Numbered from the stretch's first letter, positions 34,891 through 44,523 are shown. The stretch: DNA of 64,000 bases from Oscillospiraceae bacterium (GCA_022793685.1 JAAWDI010000030.1:1-64000); one strand, 5' to 3'. Notes: generated by a model not told the origin, from the sequence alone. Program-made: numbers and translations.

Positions 34891-36432
34891 ATGAACCATC
34901 AAACGGTCATCGTGTTGGACTTCGGTGGACAGTATAACCAGCTCATTGCCCGCCGCGTTCGGGAGTGCAATGTCTATTGCGAGGTAAAGCCTTACCGTAC
35001 GCCGCTGGAGGAATTGAAGGCCATGAACCCCATCGGCATCATCTTCACCGGCGGGCCGGGCAGCGTCTATGACCCTGCCGCGCCTCAGGTAGACCCATCT
35101 GTTTTCACGCTGGGCGTGCCCATTTTAGGCATTTGCTACGGCTGCCAGCTCATCGCCCAGAATTTGGGCGGCAAGGTGACGGCCGCCACCGATGACAACG
35201 CCCGCGAGTACGGCAAGACTGCCACCTGTTATGACCCCACCTGCACCTTGTTCAAGGGCTTACCAGAGGAGGGCATTTCGTGGATGAGCCACGGGGACTA
35301 TATGGCCAAGGTGCCGGAGGGGTTCACTCTGGCGGCTCGCAGCGCCAACTGCCCCAATGTGGCCATTGCGGACGAGGGACGCAAGTTCTATGGCGTGCAG
35401 TTCCATCCGGAGGTCAACCATACGGAGAACGGTCTTCAGATGCTTCGGAATTTCCTCTATGAGGCGTGCGGCGCCACCGGAGACTGGACGATGGGGGACT
35501 ATCTCAAAACCTCCGTGTCCGCCATTCGGGAGAAGGTGGGGAACGGAAAGGTGCTGTTAGCCCTCAGCGGCGGCGTAGACTCCTCGGTGGCCGCGGCGCT
35601 GCTGGCCCGTGCGGTGGGCAGTCAGCTCACCTGCATTTTCGTAGACCACGGCCTGCTGCGCAAAAACGAGGGCGACGAGGTCGAGGATGTGTTTCGTGAC
35701 AAAGGCGTGAACTTTATCCGAGTCGATGCGGAGAAGCGCTTCCTTGACCGGCTGGCCGGCGTGACCGAGCCAGAGCAGAAGCGGAAAATCATCGGGGAAG
35801 AGTTTATTCGGGTCTTTGAAGAGGAAGGCAAGAAAATCGGCGCGGTGGACTATTTGGTGCAGGGCACCATCTATCCCGACGTCATTGAGTCCGGTACAGG
35901 GGACGCCGCCGTCATCAAGAGCCATCATAACGTGGGCGGCCTGCCGGACTATGTGGATTTTAAAGAAATCATTGAGCCGCTGCGCCTGTTGTTCAAGGAT
36001 GAGGTGCGCGCCCTTGGCCGGGAGCTGGAGCTGCCGGAATATCTGGTCATGCGCCAGCCATTCCCCGGGCCGGGACTTGCCATACGCGTGATTGGAGACA
36101 TCACCAAGGATAAGCTGGACACCCTGCGGGAGGCTGACTTCATTTTCCGTGACGAGATTGCCAAGGCAGGGCTGGAGTATTCCATCAACCAGTACTTTGC
36201 CGTGCTGACCAATATGCGCAGCGTGGGCGTCATGGGAGACGGCCGCACTTATGACTATACCCTTGCTCTCCGCGGCGTTACCACCACGGACTTTATGACT
36301 GCGGACTGGGCGCGCATTCCCTATGAGGTGCTGGATAAGGTGTCAACCCGTATTGTCAACGAGGTGAAGGGCGTGAACCGTGTGGTGTACGACATCACGA
36401 GTAAGCCCCCAGCGACGATTGAGTGGGAATGA
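34891..36432 (+). CDS. guaA: GMP synthase (glutamine-hydrolysing)
   Basis: Converts XMP to GMP. The GATase domain has [10 protein letters not shown] and the nucleophile in GICYGCQ (near residue 82); the ATP pyrophosphatase domain has LSGGVDSSV; the C-terminal dimerisation domain ends in the family KPPATIEWE. 513 residues is standard. AGGAGGAG precedes the ATG. The stop overlaps the adenine methylase by ATGA, which joins a core gene to an AT-rich acquired one. Confidence 0.98.
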   Translation: MNHQTVIVLDFGGQYNQLIARRVRECNVYCEVKPYRTPLEELKAMNPIGIIFTGGPGSVYDPAAPQVDPSVFTLGVPILGICYGCQLIAQNLGGKVTAATDDNAREYGKTATCYDPTCTLFKGLPEEGISWMSHGDYMAKVPEGFTLAARSANCPNVAIADEGRKFYGVQFHPEVNHTENGLQMLRNFLYEACGATGDWTMGDYLKTSVSAIREKVGNGKVLLALSGGVDSSVAAALLARAVGSQLTCIFVDHGLLRKNEGDEVEDVFRDKGVNFIRVDAEKRFLDRLAGVTEPEQKRKIIGEEFIRVFEEEGKKIGAVDYLVQGTIYPDVIESGTGDAAVIKSHHNVGGLPDYVDFKEIIEPLRLLFKDEVRALGRELELPEYLVMRQPFPGPGLAIRVIGDITKDKLDTLREADFIFRDEIAKAGLEYSINQYFAVLTNMRSVGVMGDGRTYDYTLALRGVTTTDFMTADWARIPYEVLDKVSTRIVNEVKGVNRVVYDITSKPPATIEWE

Positions 36433-37334
36433 TGAAAAAGGCTGACAGTAAAGCGGTAAAGCCTTTTTTGAAGTGGGCAGGCGGCAAGAGCCAGCTCATA
36501 AAGGAAATCGAAGCCTATTATCCATTCAATCAGAATATAACAAAATATGCCGAGCCTTTTGTAGGCGGAGGCGCAGTTCTGTTTGATATTCTTAACCGGT
36601 ATGACTTGAGTGAAATTTATATTGGTGATATTAATGCGGAGCTGATTAACACATATTGCGTTATTAAGGACAATGTTGATAGGTTAATAGATTTACTTTC
36701 GCTGTATCAAGAGGAATATATTCATCTTGGGGCAGAGGATAGAAAACGCTATTATATGGGTAAACGTGAACGGTTCAACGATTTAAAAGTGAATGGGAAT
36801 GCAACAGGAAACATAGAGAAAGCGGCCTTGATGATATTTCTCAATAAAACCTGCTTCAACGGTCTTTATCGAGTGAACCGCAAGGGTCTGTTTAATGTGC
36901 CGATAGGGGCATATAAGAATCCGCTGATTTGCGATGAAGCAAATTTGAGGGCCGCCTCAGAAAAACTCGGTCCTGTAACGATTGTTTGCGGCGATTACCG
37001 TCAATCGGCAGACTTTATAGATGAACATACTTTTGCGTATTTTGACCCGCCATATCGTCCACTGACCGAAACAGCCGGCTTTACAGCGTATACCGAATAT
37101 TGCTTTGATGACCAAGCGCAGATTGAACTGGCAGGGTTTGCTGAGCAGATGCACCAAAAGGGCGCAAGCGTGGTTGTAAGCAATTCAGACCCTAAAAGCG
37201 CCCGGCCGGAGGACGACTTTTTCGATAATATTTATGTCTCTTATAAGATTAAACGTGTAGAAGCGACGCGCATGATTAACTGTAAGAGCGAGGCGAGAGG
37301 AAAAGTCAGGGAGTTGCTTATATCAAATTTTTAA
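36429..37334 (+). CDS. D12-class N6-adenine DNA methyltransferase (Dam/DpnM-like)
   Basis: Transfers methyl from SAM to adenine N6 in DNA. The SAM loop [12 protein letters not shown] and [14 protein letters not shown], and the catalytic DPPY in [11 protein letters not shown], are those of the D12 class whose members include Dam and the GATC methylases of DpnII-type systems. 301 residues is normal. The gene is clearly more AT-rich than carB-guaA and overlaps guaA by ATGA. An unknown 178-residue gene follows and may be its partner. Specificity for GATC is inferred from the family and from near absence of GATC in the window. Confidence 0.9.
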   Translation: MMKKADSKAVKPFLKWAGGKSQLIKEIEAYYPFNQNITKYAEPFVGGGAVLFDILNRYDLSEIYIGDINAELINTYCVIKDNVDRLIDLLSLYQEEYIHLGAEDRKRYYMGKRERFNDLKVNGNATGNIEKAALMIFLNKTCFNGLYRVNRKGLFNVPIGAYKNPLICDEANLRAASEKLGPVTIVCGDYRQSADFIDEHTFAYFDPPYRPLTETAGFTAYTEYCFDDQAQIELAGFAEQMHQKGASVVVSNSDPKSARPEDDFFDNIYVSYKIKRVEATRMINCKSEARGKVRELLISNF

Positions 37335-37390
37335 GAGCGTTGCTACATGAAAAGGGATTAACCGGATTATGGAATAGGCGGGGTGCATTT

Positions 37391-37927
37391 ATGGCGAACA
37401 AACCTTTTAAATATAAGGTCGTGTTGCAACCGCTTGCTATTGAAAACAGTGAGCAATCTGCGTTCCGTGATGCTTTGAACGCAATTCCCTACCTGTTGTA
37501 TGAGGTGGAGCAACTAAAAAGTGGAGAAAAGATTGCAATCAATAAACCGGGCGGTAAAAGAAGCTTCGGCAGGCTTTCGCGAAATGATTTTATGGTGTTC
37601 ATATATAATCCAATCGAAGAAAGCTTGTGGTTAATTAGTCATGCTGAGATAAGCGATGATATTGCGGCTAAATATGCGGATGATAGGGAGAGCGCGTTAT
37701 CGCTTCTGAAAGGCTTATACAGGGTTTGCTGCGGAGAAGAACCAGACAGTGTGATCTCAGCTTTAGCTTTGAGGAACACCGTCGGAATTTCGGTAGAAAC
37801 GATTTTAAAAGTTTATAAGTGGATATGGGGACAGGAAGATTGCAATTATCCGACTAAAGAAGGCCGCTGGCTTTCTATGCGTAAACTTATGGAGAGATTC
37901 GGGGTCGCCAAAAAGGATTTACAATGA
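37391..37927 (+). CDS. Unknown protein next to the DNA methylase
   Basis: 178 residues from the ATG at 37391 (GGCGGGG upstream); the ORF-track form starts 17 codons earlier at TTG. Not recognised. It is soluble, with a mixed alpha/beta first half (RLSRNDFMVFIYNPIEESLWLIS) and a helical second half ending in LMERFGVAKKDL. Same AT-rich composition as the methylase 56 nt upstream, so the two likely arrived together. A restriction-modification partner is possible, but no nuclease motif can be named. Confidence 0.6.
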   Translation: MANKPFKYKVVLQPLAIENSEQSAFRDALNAIPYLLYEVEQLKSGEKIAINKPGGKRSFGRLSRNDFMVFIYNPIEESLWLISHAEISDDIAAKYADDRESALSLLKGLYRVCCGEEPDSVISALALRNTVGISVETILKVYKWIWGQEDCNYPTKEGRWLSMRKLMERFGVAKKDLQ

Positions 37928-37981
37928 TGGATGATAATCATGATGGCGCTTGTGTCTATCGTCCTGTGATTTTCCCGTGAC

Positions 37982-38358
37982 AATGATAAAGCGACCTTAT
38001 ACGCGCTGGACGGCAGAGCCATAGAAGCCTGGAGAGCGGAAGCCCCTTCTTATTCAAGTGTGGGCTGGTATAGAACAAAGGAGAAAACGCAGCAGACCTT
38101 ATTTGCTCCCGACAGAAGAACACTGACTTTTTCAAGGAAGAGGTTTCGGCCTATCAGAATGTAGGGTGGTATAATTCATGGCTTGAGGCTCAGGCCGCAG
38201 ACGGCGGCTCATCGGTTCTCGATGCTTTTGAAACCGTCATTTATTATCGGATGCCAACCGGAAGACAGTATTACTTTGACCCAAACTGCGGCGGTAAAAA
38301 CAGCTATCGGACGACAAATATTTCAGGGCTTTCCCCATGTAAGAAGTGTGCGCAATAA
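37982..38358 (+). pseudogene. Frameshifted remnant of a secreted repeat protein
   Basis: Frame from 37982 reads ATLYALDGRAIEAWRAEAPSYSSVGWY; after a shift near 38120 another frame reads EEVSAYQNVGWYNSWLEAQA and then YYRMPTGRQYYFDPNCGGKNSYRTT...CKKC before a stop at 38356. The duplicated YxxVGWY units and the FDPNCGGKNSY end recall repeat proteins of Clostridia and their phages. No start codon with ribosome-binding site is seen and at least one frameshift splits it, so it is decayed. Confidence 0.7.
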
Positions 38359-38361
38359 AAT

Positions 38362-38403
38362 AAAAAAGGCACTGCCTGATGTTTCATCAGGCAGTGCCTT
38401 TTC
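38362..38403. terminator. Bidirectional terminator
   Basis: Near-perfect hairpin AAAGGCACTGCCTGATG/CATCAGGCAGTGCCTTT, TTT loop, A and T runs on both sides, between the pseudogene and the convergent beta-helix gene. Confidence 0.9.
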
Positions 38404-38418
38404 CGCGCTTTGATAGGG

Positions 38419-39672
38419 CTATTGAAAAACGGCTTCGGAGATGTCGATGGGATGCTGACAGCGGTTGTCAATATCTGTCCTATTTCCTGTGAAGCGGCTT
38501 CCTTCAAACGTAATCTCCATATCGGTGGGGACACGCTCCAACAGGATAGCGGTTCCGTTGTTTTCAAAGGTATTGTTGCGGTAATGTATATTACTCACGT
38601 TGCTGCCCGTACTGTTGAAATGAAAACCGGTTTCATTGTCTGTAAACTCACAATCAGACATCCAGACCCAGGCATTGCCATAGCCCAAGACACCGGTTTT
38701 CCAGCCCGTGACATGGCAGCCAATCAGGTGCACCCGTGCGGCAGCAGAAATGCCTACACTATTGTTGTTTCCGAAAAAATCAATGTTCTCAAAGCTGCTA
38801 ATCCAAGAGTTGTTCATGCCTACCCGAACGGTGTCGGTGAAAGCAGTTCGTCCATCTTCGCTGCCATAGAAATTGACGCCCCGGCCCTCTAACACCAAGC
38901 CACCTTGATAGGTTACGGGAGGAAGATAGATATTTACGGCAGCGTCCTCTTCGACCGTGTTACAAATTTGGTTTACCAGAGCTTGCAGTTCCTCAATATT
39001 CCCCATAGGGGCGTCTTGCGGGGTATAATTGTAAGTATGGATGGTTTCAAAATGATGGTTCTGCCGGACGTGTATCACATCGCCGTTTTTCATGTTGAGG
39101 GTTATGGTCAGTTCGGCGGTGTAGATTCCATGTTCGCTGATATTGTGGTCAACAAAGGTAATGCAGGCGGCATCGGGGATATAGCTTGCGTCAGGAGCAG
39201 GCTCTGTGCAGGAAATATGCAGAGCGTCACTTGCGTTGGAAAATTCAGCGGTGATGCTGTCCACCTTTTGCATAAACGTTTCGCCTGCGTGGGTATCACT
39301 CTCCACATGGTTGACATACAGCAGAACAGGGTAGCGGTAGTCATAGTTCAACTCGGAATTACAGTATCGGTCGGAGAAGGGGGTAAAGGGGGTATCAGCC
39401 CAAGCGATGCAAAGCTGATAGGTGGCGCCGCCGTCCCGGTAGATGACCTCACCCATACCGTCGTAGGTTTTTGGCCGCATGTGAAGCCATCCGCCCAGAA
39501 GCAGGGCGCACAGCGCCAAGATACCAAGCAGGGACGGAAGAAGATAACGGGGCGCTCTGCGGGGAGGCGGTGTGATGCCGGACCTGCTGTTGACTGAACT
39601 GACGCAGTAAGGACAGAAGGAAGCGCTTTCGTGCAGGGGGTTGCCGCAATGCGGGCATACCTTTTGCTTCAT
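38419..39672 (-). CDS. Zinc-ribbon, single-pass membrane protein with beta-helix domain
   Basis: 417 residues. N-terminal zinc ribbon CPHC...CPYC (residues 6-23), a single membrane helix (about 44-64), a beta-rich extracellular part, and from about 245 a right-handed parallel beta-helix with repeated Asn-rich coils (VNFYGSEDG, FENIDFFGNNNSVG, CEFTDNETGFHFN, RNNTFENNGTAI). Such helices often bind polysaccharide. It overlaps the kinase gene by ATGA, so it may be a target or output of the kinase. Function unknown. Confidence 0.75.
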   Translation of the reverse strand: MKQKVCPHCGNPLHESASFCPYCVSSVNSRSGITPPPRRAPRYLLPSLLGILALCALLLGGWLHMRPKTYDGMGEVIYRDGGATYQLCIAWADTPFTPFSDRYCNSELNYDYRYPVLLYVNHVESDTHAGETFMQKVDSITAEFSNASDALHISCTEPAPDASYIPDAACITFVDHNISEHGIYTAELTITLNMKNGDVIHVRQNHHFETIHTYNYTPQDAPMGNIEELQALVNQICNTVEEDAAVNIYLPPVTYQGGLVLEGRGVNFYGSEDGRTAFTDTVRVGMNNSWISSFENIDFFGNNNSVGISAAARVHLIGCHVTGWKTGVLGYGNAWVWMSDCEFTDNETGFHFNSTGSNVSNIHYRNNTFENNGTAILLERVPTDMEITFEGSRFTGNRTDIDNRCQHPIDISEAVFQ

Positions 39673-40370
39673 GAAATCGCCTCCATCAGGTGCAGGATAT
39701 TTTGATAGCGCTTTTGAGGGTTGATACGAGTACAGCGCTCCACGACCCGGCCAAAGCGCCCGTCCGCCAACCGTTTAGAAGGGTGCTCTCCGGTGAGCAT
39801 TACGTTAATCAGCACACCCAGGGAGTAAATATCTGTTCGCACGTCCGATTGAGATAGGCCATACTGCTCTGGAGCGGCGTAGCCGGTGGTGCCTAAAATT
39901 TGCGTATCCGTCTCATACTTCGGTTTGTGGAAGCGGGCGGCGTCAAAGTCAATCAGGACAGCCTCGCTGCCGCGGATAATCACGTTTTCCGGCTTGACGT
40001 CCCGGTGAACGGCAGCCATAGAGTGGAGCACCCAGAGGGCCTTGCATAGCTGCAGAACAATTTCCCTGGTTTCAGCAGGGGTAAAAAGGGCGTCCTGAAG
40101 AAGAAAGCTGAGAGTATCTCCCTCAATAAATTCTTCCACCACCAGATTGTCCCCGTCCTTGGCCGCCGCTTCAAAAACGGTTGGGAGGTTGCGGCAGGTA
40201 TAGTTCAACAGCTGATGGTAAACTTCTGAATTGCCGGTGAACTGCCGCAGAATCAAGTGACGGCCAGTCCCATTATGCCGGATTAGGCGGACGGTTCCGC
40301 GGGGGCTTTCTTTTAAGACTCGCACCGGCGTGTATTCTGTTTTTAACACGCTGTCCAGCCAATCATACAT
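39669..40370 (-). CDS. Hanks-type Ser/Thr protein kinase, soluble
   Basis: 233 residues. C-lobe motifs are intact: HRDVKPENV (catalytic loop), DFD (metal), GTTGYAAPEQYG (activation segment to APE) and DIYSLGVL. In the N-lobe the beta-3 VAIK lysine position reads LILRQF, with Arg, and the glycine-rich loop is reduced (ESPRGTV). It has no membrane helix or PASTA repeats, unlike PrkC. Start at 40370 is supported by AGGAG 11 nt upstream. It precedes and overlaps the zinc-ribbon/beta-helix gene and faces an XRE regulator. Confidence 0.88.
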   Translation of the reverse strand: MYDWLDSVLKTEYTPVRVLKESPRGTVRLIRHNGTGRHLILRQFTGNSEVYHQLLNYTCRNLPTVFEAAAKDGDNLVVEEFIEGDTLSFLLQDALFTPAETREIVLQLCKALWVLHSMAAVHRDVKPENVIIRGSEAVLIDFDAARFHKPKYETDTQILGTTGYAAPEQYGLSQSDVRTDIYSLGVLINVMLTGEHPSKRLADGRFGRVVERCTRINPQKRYQNILHLMEAIS

Positions 40371-40488
40371 TTTGCGTCCATCTCCTGAAATAACCACAGT
40401 ATGCAGTGCGCATATTGAATTTGAGCATTGACTCTTGTAAACTAATATACAGTATTTTTGTCATAAAGTAAAGGGGAGATGGGCGCCT

Positions 40489-40917
40489 ATGGCAGAGGAT
40501 AAGACCACCGACGATTTAAGGCAGGAGCTGATGGAAACAGCCAATATTGAGGACTATATCAAAGAAAACAAGGCGCTTTTCGCGGATAAAGACGTGACAG
40601 AACTTCTGACAGAGTTGTACGACAGCTGCTCTATCTCCAAAGCGGTGCTGGCAAGACAGGCGGGCATGAGCGAGGTGTATCTTCATCAGGTCTTTTCCGG
40701 TCGGAGGAATCCATCCCGTGACCGGTTGCTCTGCCTGTGTATCGGTATGGGCGCTACCATGGAGGAAACGCAGGAATTACTAAAGCAAGCGACCCATGCC
40801 CAGCTTTACCCCAAAAACAAACGGGATGCCATCATCAGCTTTGGGATTCTTCACGGCGTCGGGCTGGATGAAATCAACGATAAGCTGTTTGAAGAAAACG
40901 AAAAGACCCTGTTTTGA
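40489..40917 (+). CDS. XRE-family helix-turn-helix regulator
   Basis: 142 residues. The HTH lies at about 48-75 (SISKAVLARQAGMSEVYLHQVFSGRRNPSRDRLL). N- and C-terminal extensions are helical and charged. GGGGAGATGG precedes the ATG. The upstream 118-nt space shared with the kinase gene contains a possible promoter TTGAGC-16 nt-TAATAT. It is placed 18 nt before the large SLH protein gene and probably controls it or the kinase operon. Confidence 0.85.
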   Translation: MAEDKTTDDLRQELMETANIEDYIKENKALFADKDVTELLTELYDSCSISKAVLARQAGMSEVYLHQVFSGRRNPSRDRLLCLCIGMGATMEETQELLKQATHAQLYPKNKRDAIISFGILHGVGLDEINDKLFEENEKTLF

Positions 40918-40935
40918 GAAAAGGAGAGAATTGGA

Positions 40936-43614
40936 ATGAAAAAGAAGCTGCTTCCCCTATTGATGGTGCTCTGTCTTGTGGCAGGGCTGTTTCCGGCGCT
41001 GGGTGCGCCCGCACAGGCGGTAGAGACACCACAAATTGAAGTCGACGACGTGATTTACGAGCCGATGTTCTGGGGCACAGACAGTAGTGGGAAAATCACA
41101 AACATCAGCCGTGTCGCGGTGGTCGGCGTGGCCCCCGGCGTGACCGACATCACCATACCCAAGAACCTCAGCTTTGAAACGGAAAGCGGTGAAGCGGTTC
41201 AGACATGGACAGGCAAGCCGGTGACCTATTTGGCCAACGAGGCATTCCAAGGGAATACCACTCTGCGGAGCGTTGACCTTTCCGCCCTGACCGGCCTTGG
41301 CGACATTGTGGGCCACAAGAAGTTCGCTGGCTGCACGGCGCTGGAGCGCGTGATTCTGCCGCCGGATATGGAAAAGGTTCACGACGACTGCTTTTCAGGC
41401 TGCACCAGCCTGCGGCAGATTGACCTCCCAGCGGGTGTGACGGAGATTGGCGTGCGGGCGTTTGCCAACACAGGGCTGACCAGCATTGACCTGCCCGACG
41501 GCCTGCAAAAGCTGGGTTCTGCCTGCTTTCAGGGCACGAATATTACAGATTTGACCATCCCCGCCAGTGTGACGGTGATGGGAAAAGTGACCGGTCTGGG
41601 CGAGAGGAGCCTTAAAACCATCACCTTTGAGGCAACTGACCTGAGCAACCTGAAGATAAACACGGGGGATATCCCCACAGAGGTGACCGTCTATGTCCAG
41701 CCCGGCGCGAAAGACACGGTGCCGGCGGGGCTGAAAAACAATCTGGTGCTTACGGTGGGAGAGGCAGAGCCGAACTTCGGACTGAGCTTTGACAAAACCT
41801 CTGTGGATTTGGGTACCATCAAGGCTCATACGCTGTTTGGCCTTCCATTTGCGACCATCACCCTCACCAATACCGGCGACACAGCGGTGGACGGCCTCTA
41901 TATTGACTGGTCGCGTGACCGTGCGTTTTCCGTGGAGTTTCCTGACAACCCGAAAGGTATGGTTGAAAGTCTGGCCCCCGGTGAGAGCTTCCGCATTAAG
42001 GTGATGCCGCAGCAGAACCTGAAGGAAGGCGATTACGACTGGGATTTGACAATCAACAGCAACCGGGGCGTTTCCGCCACTGCCAACGTAAAGCTGAAGG
42101 TGAAAAAGGGCGCTGACGGTCTGTATTTCCAGGATGATAATGCAGTGCTGGACTTCGGTACGAAAACCGTAGGCGATAGGGGTACTGGCAACAAGCTGAT
42201 TGACATTTTCAATGGCAGCGATAAAGAAATCACCCTGACTGCGCCCCAGTCCCAGTATTATAACATTTCTTTTGGCAGCGGGGGGCGCATTGCGGCAGGC
42301 GGTTATCTTGGTTTGAGCATTACCCCCAAGTTTGGAACCAAAACCGCCGGTGACTTCACGGAAGTGCTCCACTTTGAGCCGGGCAATCCGGCGGCTGACC
42401 TGACGGTGAAGTATGTGGTGAACAGCGGGGCGATTTCCGTCAGTCCGACCAACGTGACCTTCGACAGCGAAAATGAGGGTTATACTCAGCCTTCCCCCAA
42501 GACCGTAACCATCACCAACACGGGGAAAACAACCTTCAGTCTGGATATTCCCGAAATTTCTGGCAAGGGTTTCACGATTACGAGCTACCCATCCACCTAT
42601 TCTTTGGACGCAGGGAAGAGTGTGACGGTGGCTGTGCAGCCGAAGAGCGGGCTGAAAGAGGGGGACTATTCTGGCAGTCTTACCATCACCGGCACCACTG
42701 GGGTCAGCGCCAGCGTGGGCCTGAGCTTCACGGTGAAAAACGGCGAGCAGTCCATTTCCGCCAACCCCGGCAGCCTGAACTTCGGTACCATCAAGGAAAA
42801 TGAAGCTCAGCCCAATGCGCAGACTGTCACCGTTACCAACAGCGGCAAAGAGACGGTGACCTTAAAGGCTCCGACCTCCTCCAACTATATTATTGGCTCC
42901 CTTAGCCGCAGCAGCCTGTCCGCTGGGCAGAGCGCTACCTTTACCGTCCGGCCCAAGGCAGACCTGAAGAAAGGGACATATAACGAAACCCTCACCATCG
43001 GTACCGATAAGGACGCTAAGGCGACGGTTTCCGTGAGCTTTACGGTCAAGAGCGAGAACGAGCCGACCTTTACTGATGTGCCGGAGGGCGTCTGGTATTT
43101 TGACGCTGTAGAATGGGCAAACAAGCAGGGCCTGATGGGCGGCAAAGGCGGCGGTAAATTTGACCCCAACGGGACGACTACCCGGGGCGAAATCGTCACC
43201 ATTCTTTACCGCTTGGAGGGCAGCCCTGCGGTCAGCGCAGGAGAAAGCTTTGCAGATGTTCCCGCCGGTCAGTGGTACACCAACGCGGTGCTGTGGGCGT
43301 CCCAGAACAAAATCGTCAACGGTGTGGGCAACAAACGCTTTGCTCCCGGTACGCCCATTACCCGCGAGCAGATGGCGTCTATCCTGTTCCGCTATGCGAC
43401 CTATAAGAAGTATGACGTAAGCAAGCGGGCTGACCTGAGCCATTATCAGGACTTGAATAAGGTGAGCGCTTATGCGCGGGACGCCTTTGCATGGGCCAAC
43501 AGCGAAAAGCTGGTGAATGGCGCAACAGCAGCAACGCTGAACCCGGCCGGGCGTGCGACCCGGGCGGAAGCGGCAGTGATTTTGTACCGCTTCTGTGAGA
43601 ACGTGGCGAAATAA
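40936..43614 (+). CDS. Large surface protein: leucine-rich, Ig-like and SLH domains
   Basis: 892 residues. Signal peptide (cleavage after APAQA), a BspA-type leucine-rich repeat region at about 90-230 (LRSVDLSALTGL, RVILPPDMEKVHDDCF, LRQIDLPAGVTEIGVRAF), four ASH/choice-of-anchor-D-like beta-sandwich repeats from about 280 to 700 (motif pattern LNFGTIKENE...TVTNSGK...LSAGQSATFTV), and three C-terminal SLH modules (from about 705) that anchor it to the wall. AAAGGAGAG precedes the ATG. It follows the XRE regulator. An adhesive or scaffold role is likely from the domains. Confidence 0.88.
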   Translation: MKKKLLPLLMVLCLVAGLFPALGAPAQAVETPQIEVDDVIYEPMFWGTDSSGKITNISRVAVVGVAPGVTDITIPKNLSFETESGEAVQTWTGKPVTYLANEAFQGNTTLRSVDLSALTGLGDIVGHKKFAGCTALERVILPPDMEKVHDDCFSGCTSLRQIDLPAGVTEIGVRAFANTGLTSIDLPDGLQKLGSACFQGTNITDLTIPASVTVMGKVTGLGERSLKTITFEATDLSNLKINTGDIPTEVTVYVQPGAKDTVPAGLKNNLVLTVGEAEPNFGLSFDKTSVDLGTIKAHTLFGLPFATITLTNTGDTAVDGLYIDWSRDRAFSVEFPDNPKGMVESLAPGESFRIKVMPQQNLKEGDYDWDLTINSNRGVSATANVKLKVKKGADGLYFQDDNAVLDFGTKTVGDRGTGNKLIDIFNGSDKEITLTAPQSQYYNISFGSGGRIAAGGYLGLSITPKFGTKTAGDFTEVLHFEPGNPAADLTVKYVVNSGAISVSPTNVTFDSENEGYTQPSPKTVTITNTGKTTFSLDIPEISGKGFTITSYPSTYSLDAGKSVTVAVQPKSGLKEGDYSGSLTITGTTGVSASVGLSFTVKNGEQSISANPGSLNFGTIKENEAQPNAQTVTVTNSGKETVTLKAPTSSNYIIGSLSRSSLSAGQSATFTVRPKADLKKGTYNETLTIGTDKDAKATVSVSFTVKSENEPTFTDVPEGVWYFDAVEWANKQGLMGGKGGGKFDPNGTTTRGEIVTILYRLEGSPAVSAGESFADVPAGQWYTNAVLWASQNKIVNGVGNKRFAPGTPITREQMASILFRYATYKKYDVSKRADLSHYQDLNKVSAYARDAFAWANSEKLVNGATAATLNPAGRATRAEAAVILYRFCENVAK

Positions 43615-43623
43615 TGAAACGCA

Positions 43624-43664
43624 TAAAAGCGGCGCAGCCCAATTTGGGCTGCGCCGCTTTTATA
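43624..43664. terminator. Bidirectional terminator after the SLH protein
   Basis: GCGGCGCAGCCCAA/TGGGCTGCGCCGC hairpin, flanked by AAAA and TTTTAT, shared with the convergent znu operon. Confidence 0.9.
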
Positions 43665-43674
43665 TCAGCAGAAT

Positions 43675-44523
43675 TTATCGCCGTACCTTTCGCAGAAGGA
43701 ATGTAACAAGGAAGACGGCGGCCAGATACAGGGTGATGGAAGCGCCTGCGGAGGCGCCTACATAGTAAGAGGTCATCAGCCCCGCAATGCCGCCAAAGAC
43801 GGCGAAAATCAGAGAGAACAAATGGTACTGCCGCACATTTCGCGAAACATTTCGGGCGGCGGCGGCAGGGAGCACCAGCAGAGAGTTGATAACCAGCAGG
43901 CCAACCCAAGTCATGGACACGGTTACAACGACTGCCACAGCGGCGGAAAAGGCGGTCTGCTGCCAAAAGACCTTGATACCACGGCTGTCCGCTAAAGCGG
44001 GGTGGATAGAGGAGAGCATCAATTTATTGAAAGAAAAAATCCAAAGCAGGACAACCGCAAGTAAAATCACCGCAAGCAGGGCAATTTTGCTCACTTCCAC
44101 GCTGAGAATGTCACCGATGAGCAGAGCGTTGAACTTGGTAAAACTCCTGCTGCCAAGTGTGGAAATGAAGATACCTAAAGCGACAGCGGTGGAGGAAAAG
44201 ACCCCGATGACGGTGTCACTGGCCAGTTCAGCGCGCCGTTTGACAAAGGAGAAAAGCAGGGAAAACAGGATAGCAAACAGCACAGCGCACCACATGGGGT
44301 CAGCCAGACCGCACAGCGCGCCGATGGCCATGCCGGTGAAGGCACTGTGTCCCAGCGCGTCAGAGAAAAAGGACATGCGGCTTTCTACCACCATGGTGGA
44401 GAGAATACCGAACAGGGGAGAGATGACCAAAACGGCCAATAGAGCGTTCTTCATGAAGTACATACCGCCGGAGGCCGCCCACTCAAAGGGAAGCAACTCC
44501 ACCAGCGCATACCAAAGGTTCAT
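43675..44523 (-). CDS. znuB: Zinc/manganese ABC transporter permease
   Basis: 282 residues with about eight membrane helices of the ZnuB/MntB (ABC-3) family: VESRMSFFSDALGHSAFTGMAIG contains the signature G. Last gene of the znuA-znuC-znuB operon, overlapping znuC by ATGA. Works with the ATPase and the lipoprotein to import Zn2+ or Mn2+. The metal cannot be fixed from sequence alone. Confidence 0.92.
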   Translation of the reverse strand: MNLWYALVELLPFEWAASGGMYFMKNALLAVLVISPLFGILSTMVVESRMSFFSDALGHSAFTGMAIGALCGLADPMWCAVLFAILFSLLFSFVKRRAELASDTVIGVFSSTAVALGIFISTLGSRSFTKFNALLIGDILSVEVSKIALLAVILLAVVLLWIFSFNKLMLSSIHPALADSRGIKVFWQQTAFSAAVAVVVTVSMTWVGLLVINSLLVLPAAAARNVSRNVRQYHLFSLIFAVFGGIAGLMTSYYVGASAGASITLYLAAVFLVTFLLRKVRR

